Shown one piece after another: positions 56,253-64,000 of a DNA stretch of 64,000 nucleotides. The position numbers were made by a program, and so were the translations under genes. The notes below the pieces were generated by a model, which saw only the letters and a list, made by a program, of their open reading frames with translations, was not told the origin of the DNA and ran no database searches. Source of the stretch: Antitrichia curtipendula (lineage: Eukaryota; Streptophyta; Bryopsida; Hypnales; Leucodontaceae); assembly GCA_951230915.1 (NCBI GenBank), contig OX579634.1, forward strand, positions 43,599,570 through 43,663,569, written 5' to 3'. Each line of letters begins with the position of its first letter. Within the stretch, counting starts at the first letter, position 1.

Positions 56253-59200
56253 TCACATGTCCTGTTCTTCTGCTGCAATTTGACGCAAATGCTCGGCTGC
56301 AAATTGAACTTGTTGCCGGGGTGCAATGAAGCTACGGCCTTCGTTCTTCTTTGGTTTCCACGATGCCATAATGCTATCCGTGGAAACGTAGTCGGCTTGA
56401 ATAGCGGTGGGGTCAATCTTCCATCTGAAACCGGGTTTTGTGTCCCACCCTGCGTATAATCGTCGCATGTCCTTGGATGATCCACATGGGGTGCACCATT
56501 GCACAAGAATTTCGCGAAAGTGCTCTACCGTTGGATCAAATTGTGGCTGCTCTACTGCCCTACCGACCCACACGGGCTCCTCACAATCCAATCCTGGCCT
56601 CACAAACAAGTAGAATCCTTCGTGGAGATCTCTGGCCACATTGTAAGCTGGCGGTGGTCTCCCCTCTAGAGTGCCAATGTAGGGTTCTTTTTCCTCGAGT
56701 TCTTTGCGCATCCTGCCGTCTTGCATGAAATCCGTCGAAAGATCCCCAGGTTGGCGAGTTTGAGGCCAGAATCCGTCCTTTAATACTTCGGACTGTGGGG
56801 GGTCTTCATTGGCTCCATTGCGTAGGGCATTTGTCACGGCAGTCCAATATGTGACCAAGTTCGACATGCGGTCCTTATACTCTGTTGTCCCGTCTTCTTT
56901 AGATGCATCCATCCAATGCTGGATGTATCCTTGAAGTCCACGTAAAATCTCAACTTCATTGGGCATTTTCTTGGGAGTCACACGGATAGGATCACCTTGT
57001 GGAAGGAGAGGTTTGTGATCCTCACCTTCCTTCCATAGTTGCAACCCTTGCTCGGGCAACCATGGAATGTCGGTACATGCCATTTTGTATTGCATGATCG
57101 GCCAACCATTGTCGTTCATGAAGAATTTGTACTGCCTTCCATTGGAGTGACCCACCAATTGATTCTTCTTCATCCCGATGTATGGTTTGACGTAGGCCTT
57201 GAAGTCGGGCACTTCTTCTATTAGGTGCGGAATGAAGGGGCCTTGCTCCATTTCCATGTATGATTGCATCAACGATGGCAAGGTAGGATGGTCTTTTTCG
57301 CGGAGTTGCATGTTCCATCGCCCAAACGACGCATCTAGGTCGTCGTGTGTGTGTCCCACTATCATGAAGGAGACGACCACTTCTTTCACAATTCGCCTTG
57401 CAACCAAAAGGGACCAAAAACAAAAGACGTACCGATTCTTGTTTTCCCTCCATAAATTGTCCATTTGAATGTGTAGCACTGGTGGTAGTGGTCGAGCTTC
57501 CATTAGTTGCGATGGAACATCTCCCAAAGACTGCATGCAAATCTCGCTTCCCTTGAGCAACGCTCGATACAACTCGGTGCTGCCGGCGCCACTAAACAAG
57601 CATCGCGAAGACTTCACGGGTGGCTGTTCCAAATCTCGCAACAATTTGGCAATGGAGCCCACCGTGAAGTTGCTATCACTTGGAAACACATCCAAATTGT
57701 AATGTGCATATTTGCCATCGCCGTGCCCATGTGCAAAAATTCCTAACATTTTCACGGGCAACTTCCTGAGTCCATCTAGTGCCTTTGTTTTCCTCGCTAA
57801 TGCAGGACATGCAGTTTTTGAATGGTCCATTTTGTCATGCATGATGGATAGTAATTGCGTCGGTCTTAATTTGGACAATTGCCTACTACAGTAGTAGGCA
57901 TGTCGACAGGCTTCTTGCAAGAACAAGTGCTTCTCGAAACGCCTTTGAATTCGTTGATAGTCCTCTGATCCGGGTGCAAAGGATGCTCGTAATTGCTTCA
58001 AGTTGTCGCAAATGGTACACCTTGCAAAGGAATCTCCTCTTCCTTTGATGACGTATTCTACAAAATGTCTAGTTCGAATTTTACTAAAGCATGATTGCGA
58101 CACTGGAGGGAGACCGAGCTCCACGTTTGCCTGCAAACAACGGGACCCACGTGGCCACTCTTTACAATTTACATTGAATAGGTATCACTGTGAATACTAA
58201 TGGACTTCATATATGTCATGAGTGATGGAACAATACAAGCGTGTCCTTGTCATATCAGTCTAGTGGACGGCTTTCCACGCAAGTGCTGGTCTTACCTCAT
58301 TGACGGTGGCCAATAACTGTTTCCATTCGGTACCGGCAGGGAGAACTTTCAAGCCAACTTTTTTGCCGCCGCGCAAGGTGCGTGATAAATGGGGCATGTG
58401 GTCAGCTGCCGCCTCTAATAATGAGTGCAACGTCTCAATGGCTTGAATGGTTGCACTCCTCGACTTTGCTCGGTTCAAATTGCCGTGTGGAGCGCCTCTA
58501 ACGCCGTCCTTGGCCTTGGCCTTGTACCTTTCGAACGTGCGGAGAGGAATGTTGTGGAGAATCCGCCACGCAGTTGGGCAGATGTCTATGCCTTCGACCG
58601 TGACAAACTGCCTCCGCCCTTCTAGAACTTTGTGCATTGTCCGATGGACGTCCAGATTTTTGGAGGACTTCACTTGGAAGGATTGCATGTGCATTTCCGT
58701 TCGAAGTGCATGAATGGTGGAAGGGGGAAATTTACGTGTGCACTCTTCCTTGCAACAAGGTTGCATGAAGACTGCTGCGATAGATTCGTGTGATACCATT
58801 TTTGTCCTCTTGTTTAGAGCCGCTGCTGCTCGAGTTCTCCTATCATAGCGATATTGTCTCACGCCCACTCTTCTACGATTTCCCTCTAAATGCTTATCAA
58901 TGGCTTCACGCTTGCGGGCGTGATCATAAACACTTACATAGCCATTCTCATCCTCGTAGAATACCTGGCGCATAGGCCACCGCAGACACATGTCACCGAT
59001 GCGCGGGTCACCGTTGTGGACCTCGAGTACGACAATGCCCACATCGTCATTCCCCAGCCTACTTAGTCCATCGACACATGCATTGGGGTCGACAGTAATA
59101 ATGATCACGTCAGCAAAGTCAGAGCCGTCCGTATGCCTCGCGAGAAGGGCCTTGCCAAGCCATCCGTCGCGGCCGATGCCCTCGCAATCTGGGATGGGAC

Positions 59201-59424
59201 TAGTGTCCTCGCCTATCTCGTTAAATGCCTCCAAGTCGATATCTTCTTCCTCGAATTCTTCAAAGCCCTACGCGTCAAACATATGTGAAATGACATTTTC
59301 ACAATAATACAACGGAATGCAGAATTGCAAGTGCCGACAATTTCGCGACAAATGAAATGAATCATGAATAATTCACCTCATCAGCGTCAGACTCGTTGGA
59401 AGGAAAATCGCTCAAAGTAGACAT
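56253..59424 (-). CDS. DUF7869-type protein, probable DDE-fold transposase-like, three exons
   Basis: Exons: 59424-59377, 59267-58296, 58130-56253, giving about 965 residues with consistent GT/AG borders and phase. After an acidic start, exon 2 has a zinc-like CCKEEC (187-192) and the block ICPTAWRILHNIPLRTFERYK. Exon 3 begins ANVELGLPPV and has CTICDNL (about 378-384), HDKMDHSK (Asp439), QMDNLWRENKNRYVF (Asp564) and GHTHDDLDASFGR (about 600-611). These spaced acidic blocks resemble an RNase H / DDE fold, and the D-N..ENKN...GHTHDD pattern is that of DUF7869 proteins, often repetitive in algae, bryophytes and animals. A transposase role is inferred. No stop or frameshift interrupts it. An 87-bp tandem array lies upstream of its start, and no terminal repeats were found. 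Confidence 0.82.
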
Positions 59425-59854
59425 AAGAGAATAAAGTCTGGAGGGGTATGCAATGCTTAGACAATTGCAGTCACGGTGATAACAGGAGTAAAACGTTGAA
59501 CAACTGGGATCCGCAGTTCCTTTCAGGCTCTAGGAATTCCGCAACCTGCCAAACATAAGACGAGTGAAAATATGTCGCATTAAGACATAAGGTAGGCGGT
59601 CCTAGAAGCCCCATCAATCATTTTGTCACGGAAAGAAGTGACGGCATGCCTCACATAGAGTGGATAATAATGCGTGGCATGAAACGGAAGACTTCAGGCA
59701 CTCCATCAACGGATGGATGTGAAACACAAGCTTCACGGGACGACCATTTTGAATATAAGTACCAACCAATCCAAGAGGAACGCATTATGAACGAATTAGA
59801 CACTAACGCAGTCAACCACGAACGCGACTCAAGGAATGAAGTACGACACGGCTA
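59425..59854. promoter_or_regulatory. Leader and probable promoter region of the DUF7869-type gene
   Basis: About 430 bp between the ATG at 59424 and the first unit of the tandem array. A 'cgactcaagga' stretch near 59825 is already related to the array unit. No TATA box was fixed with confidence. Confidence 0.35.
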
Positions 59855-61110
59855 ACAAAAGAAATCCACTTCTGAAATTCACTTCAGAGGGGCCGCACTA
59901 AACCGTGAACGCGACTCCAAGGACGAAATACGACATTGTTGAGAAGAGAAATCCACATCTGAAATTCACTTCAGAGGGGCCGCGCTAAACCGTGAACGCG
60001 ACTCCAAGGACGAAATACGACATTGTTGAGAAGAGAAATCCACTTCTGAAATTCACTTCAGAGGGGCCGCACTAAACCGTGAACGCGACTCCAAGGACGA
60101 AATACGACATTGTTGAGAAGAGAAATCCACATCTGAAATTCACTTCAGAGGGGCCGCGCTAAACCGTGAACGCGACTCCAAGGACGAAATACGACATTGT
60201 TGAGAAGAGAAATCCACATCTGAAATTCACTTCAGAGGGGCCGCGCTAAACCGTGAACGCGACTCCAAGGATGAAGTACGACATTATTAAAAACAGAAAT
60301 CGACTTCTGAAAATCACTTCAGAGGGGCCGCACTAAACCGTGAACGCGACTCCAAGGATGAAGTACGACATTATTAAAAACAGAAATCCACTTTTGAAAT
60401 TCACTTCAGAGGGGCCGCACTAAACCGTGAACGAGACTCCAAGGATGAAGTACGACATTATTAAAAACAGAAATCCACTTTTGAAATTCACTTCAGAGGG
60501 GCCGCACTAAACCGTGAACGAGACTCCAAGGACGAAATACGACATTGTTGAGAAGGGAATCCACATCTGAAATTCACTTCAGAGGGGCCGCACTAAACCG
60601 TGAACGCGACTCCAAGGACAAAATACGACATTGTTGAGAAGAGAAATCCACATCTGAAATTCACTTCAGAGGGGCCGCGCTAAACCGTGAACGCGACTCC
60701 AAGGATGAAGTACGACATTATTAAAAACAGAAATCCACATCTGAAATTCACTTCAGAGGGGCCGCACTAAACCGTGAACGAGACTGCACGGACGTAGTAA
60801 GTGAACGTTGTGAAGAGATCCACATCTAAAATTCGCTTCAGAGCGGTCGCTCCGAACCGTGAATGAGACTGCACGGTTAAAGTAAGAGATCGATGAAGAG
60901 TGAAATTCACAACTGAAATCCACATCAGAGCGGCCACTCTGAACCGTGAATGTGACTTCAAGATTAAAGTAAGAAATCGATGAAGAGTGAAATTCACAAC
61001 TGAAACTCACTTCAGAGCGGCCGCTCTGAACCGTGAACAAGACTACATGGTTAAGGTATTGGATCGTTGAAGAGTGAAATCCACAACTAAAATTCACTTC
61101 AGAGTGGCTG
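59855..61110. repeat. 87-bp tandem array, about 14 copies
   Basis: Units share 'gaaattcacttcagaggggc', 'cgcactaaaccgtgaacg' and 'cgactccaaggacgaaatac', with 'aaccgtgaac' at 59901, 59988, 60075 and 60162, a strict 87-bp period. Units towards 61110 are more diverged and become shorter and longer. Two unit subtypes alternate (gttgagaagag and attaaaaacag). The period equals 29 codons, so open frames across it on the minus strand are expected by chance. It lies upstream of the DUF7869-type gene. Confidence 0.93.
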
Positions 61111-62016
61111 CTCTGAAGTGTTACTGGGAACTCGAGACCTCATGTACGCAAGCAGGAAGGGATTCCGAAGTTAGTTCAGGTAAAATCGACCTTCAGAAAT
61201 CACTTCAAAGCAGCCGCTCTGAACTGTTATGGGCATGCTTAGTTCACGATTTGATAGGGACAAAACGATAGTTGAATGCAAGGTCTCCAGGATTGGGAAC
61301 CAAGGTCACAATAATTCATAAGAGCTACACTAAATAACATAATCGTATGAATTTTTGATTCAACCGTTGCAATGTGCGTTTGTACAGACTGCTATACAAT
61401 GAGAATGGAGAATGAATCACATACAGAAGAAAATCACAATGATGCTAGTAAATACCATAAATTCACTAATCAAGTAAGGCATTGTGACTTTCACCCTTCC
61501 CACAAATGCAGACGACAACGTGCATTCACGGCGATGGAACGTTTCTGCACAATCATTGAGCAGAATCACAATCAAATTCAAGGTCCAATGTGAAGTGAAT
61601 CATACCTGAGTGAAACGCTCCAATGTCGCCGGCAACTTCGGAGCAATGGAGAAGGTACTGAAGGACAGCGCAGCGACGTCGAACATGAATGGAAAAAGCG
61701 GCGAAAAAAGTCCCTCAACACGACGACGACATGATTCGCAAAAAAAAAATGAAACAAGGAGCGCCGACCGAAGTCATTTCGATACAACCCACGTCTTCCG
61801 GGTGCCACGGACATGGGCTATGGAATTCCTTTCGGTACGGTGTCTTCTGACAATCCTTCAATCTTGTGGCAGAGTTTTGTTTTTTTGCCGCGTGTCTACC
61901 TCGTGCCATTGTGCTATAGGCTAATTTAAGGAGGGAACTGACATTGCATTTCAATATTTGGCGGCTGAGTAGAAAAATCATGGCTTTCACTGGCGCTGCA
62001 GCCGGAATTTCAGGTA
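61111..62016. other. Spacer right of the tandem array
   Basis: A last diverged piece of the array motif (cacttcaaagcagccgctctgaac) occurs near 61199. No gene was recognised in the rest. Confidence 0.45.
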
Positions 62017-62668
62017 TTAACCCCTAATTACCCGAGGCACCAAAATCTGGTGTTTGTAAAACTTTGAAGTTAAATAAAACCTAACCTAGTTGCTATTTTT
62101 AGTAGTTTATATTTTTAGAAAGCTTTTCTTAAAGTCTAGTTTTAGCATCAAAAGTATAATCTTGAAAATAAATGATAGTGATTTTTCTATTCAAGATTTT
62201 GTCCAAGGGTACCCAATGCAATCTTGACTTCCCGTAGTGTTGAGAGCTCTTGAAAATGAGCCTCAAATACACTAGAGCTTGGAGAAAAAATCACAATTAG
62301 ATTCATTTAAAAAAATTATAGATTACATTTTAAGAAGCCATAAATTGATTGGGGTTATACATGTTAGGACCTTTAACCTCATATTTTTTTGGTCACCAAC
62401 ATTTTAGATTTGACTTGTGAAAAGAGGATTGAAAGACTTCACATCACATTTGCAGTTTTAACACCCTCATAGTCAAACATTACAATCTTCCACTCCATAG
62501 GTAATATTATTGCGTTTTCTTTTCCTATGAGATCTCTAACATGTCTAGTTTGAATTTGTATGGTTACAATTCAAAAAAATTGATACAACTTACCAAAATG
62601 TTGGCATTTTGTTCAATTTAGAGCTAATTCTAAGACGCTCAAAATAGGCCTTGGGCATTTAGGGGTTA
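62017..62668. mobile_element. Candidate MITE, about 650 bp, TIR TTAACCCCTAA
   Basis: Left end TTAACCCCTAATTACCCGAGGC; the right end on the complement is TTAACCCCTAAATGCCCAAGGC. The interior is AT-rich without a gene. It is similar at the ends to 48917-49816. No clear target duplication. Confidence 0.7.
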
Positions 62669-64000
62669 AGACCAACAAAAGGGTAATGATAATTTCATCT
62701 TGATGTGTTGCTGTTGGATTTTTTTTATTTTAATTTTTTTAAATCTTGCCAAATTGGATTATTGAATATGGATTATTTTTATATCTAATAGTATCTTTGT
62801 CACAATAAATTTTATTTCTGGCACGAATGACCTTAATTATAACAAATTATTGATTAGTTGATTACTGTCCTCTTGTGGGACCTCCCAGGGTGATTCATCT
62901 TCATTTGATGATCTAAATGTTAAGAAAAACAGAAATTGTAGATGGGTTTGTTTAAAATCAAATATAGTTGGTCCATTGAGATTGAGATTGAGATTTATAT
63001 AGTGACTGTCTTCTTGTTTTTATGGACCTCTTGCGGTTTGACAGGAAGCCTTCAGCATGAGGGAAAAATAGAACCCAAATTTTTTTTTGGTTTTTTGGGA
63101 GGGGGTGGTGCAGGTGTTTGGGGTGCATCATGGGGTAAAGTACAAACCCTTTATTGGTGATGAGATGAATTTTACACACAATTAAAAGGAGCAATTTTAT
63201 GTAGTTGAGTGTAAAGATGGTGAACTATGAACAACATACAATTTGTAAATGCTGCACTTGACCAAGTGCATTGATTAAATGACAATAAAAGTGCATTTTC
63301 ACCCTTTTTTTGGACTTGTGGTGTACCATTTATAGAAGAGTTTTTAGGCTTCTCTCCTTAGAATTGTGCAATGTAAACCTTCCATTTCTATCACAAAATA
63401 GTACACTAACTATACATGATGTGATTCAAATGCACTTTACATTTTTGAAAATTTGTACTCTTGAAGTCTTAGAATATCAAATCTATCCTTCAAAAGCTAA
63501 ATTGTTAAAATACACAATAGTCCTACATGTTCCTTTGTTTAACTTAACCCTTAAAAAGACGCCAAGGCCAAAAGTGATCAATAGATGACATGCCTGCTCA
63601 CTTAAATAAACAAGGAATGCAACTATCCGTCCAATAATAAAGCATTCTGGTGGCTCTCTTTTTCGTGGGGACTACATCCTCTGAAGATTAAATGACTATT
63701 TCTAACGTTTCACAAGTTTAGAATTTATCTTGACATTATGAAACAAAAAGAAGTCCATATTATAAACTCTAATCTTTCTCAATATTTACCAAAAACTATT
63801 GCAATCACAAGCTCCAAGTATTAAGATCCGTATTTCACCATATTGTGTTTTTTTCATTCAACTTTTATCCTTTCAAAATGTTTGTTTTAAACTTCAATTA
63901 CAAAGTGATATTTTTCATTCTAACTTTCATTTATGTTAAAAAGAAAAAAAAATCTAAATCTAATTTCTAATTGATATAATTTTATTTCTATCTTCTATTT
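62669..64000. other. AT-rich spacer at the right edge
   Basis: No gene is seen. A segment near 63640-63690 (agcattctggtggctc...cgtggggactacatcctctgaa) is related to 34970-35045, so it is a dispersed repeat of unknown type. Confidence 0.4.

Noticed and set aside
57022..57540. 172-residue frame within the DUF7869 region
   Set aside because: It is an alternate-frame shadow of the well-supported exon 58130-56253.
60753..61097. Minus-strand protein of repeated 29-residue units (FSCEFHSSSISYF-type)
   Set aside because: The 87-bp unit is divisible by three, so open frames arise automatically; units change length further on and no start context or homologue is apparent.

Overview
The window is nuclear plant DNA: AT-rich, with spliced genes, many nested transposable elements and a plant-specific GIL1/IRKI-type gene. 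The mix (HSPA12-type HSP70, a Crypton-like tyrosine recombinase, a DUF7869-type gene, SWIM-domain MULE transposase) suggests a non-seed land plant (bryophyte, lycophyte or fern). That placement is inference; the species cannot be read from the sequence.

Layout. 1-21717: a Ty1/copia element on the minus strand (5' LTR 21493-21717, 3' end outside the window). It is broken by two CACTA-type MITEs and by a 16.5-kb Mutator-like element (757-17293) that landed in the reverse transcriptase YVDD codons and left a 12-bp target duplication. The large element carries a minus-strand MULE/SWIM transposase (2558-6088) and a plus-strand 14-exon gene (8586-16874). That gene joins a ParB-like domain to a beta-class DNA amino-methyltransferase fold with an altered catalytic motif (DMPE instead of DPPY). 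Its first long intron holds 13 copies of a GC-rich palindrome, TTGCG-NNN-CCGCAA. 21.8-22.2 kb: a broken GIL1-like fragment. 23-26 kb: decayed Ty3-like gag with zinc knuckles, split by a TA-flanked MITE. 28.2-36.7 kb: a Crypton-like tyrosine recombinase gene, minus strand, between 28-bp inverted repeats and beside a near-perfect hairpin; a 2.1-kb CACTA element sits in one of its introns. 37.4-38.7 kb: a well-preserved GIL1/IRKI-type gene. 40.9-48.2 kb: a second, decayed, inverted copy of the ParB-methyltransferase gene, with the same MULE terminus at its 3' side. 48-53.9 kb: MITE-rich spacer. 53.9-59.4 kb: a more GC-rich block with an intact HSPA12-like HSP70 gene (plus) and a convergent intact three-exon DUF7869-type gene (minus), followed by an 87-bp tandem array (59.86-61.1 kb) and MITE-bearing spacer.

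The most unusual system is the large MULE with its ParB-methyltransferase gene. Two diverged copies share domain order, visible exon blocks and the altered motif IV, so the architecture is an old family trait and not a local accident. The palindrome array in the first intron is a candidate binding site for the ParB-like protein, but this is a hypothesis only. Exon coordinates were deduced by eye from reading frame, GT/AG borders and, for the methyltransferase gene, comparison of the two copies.
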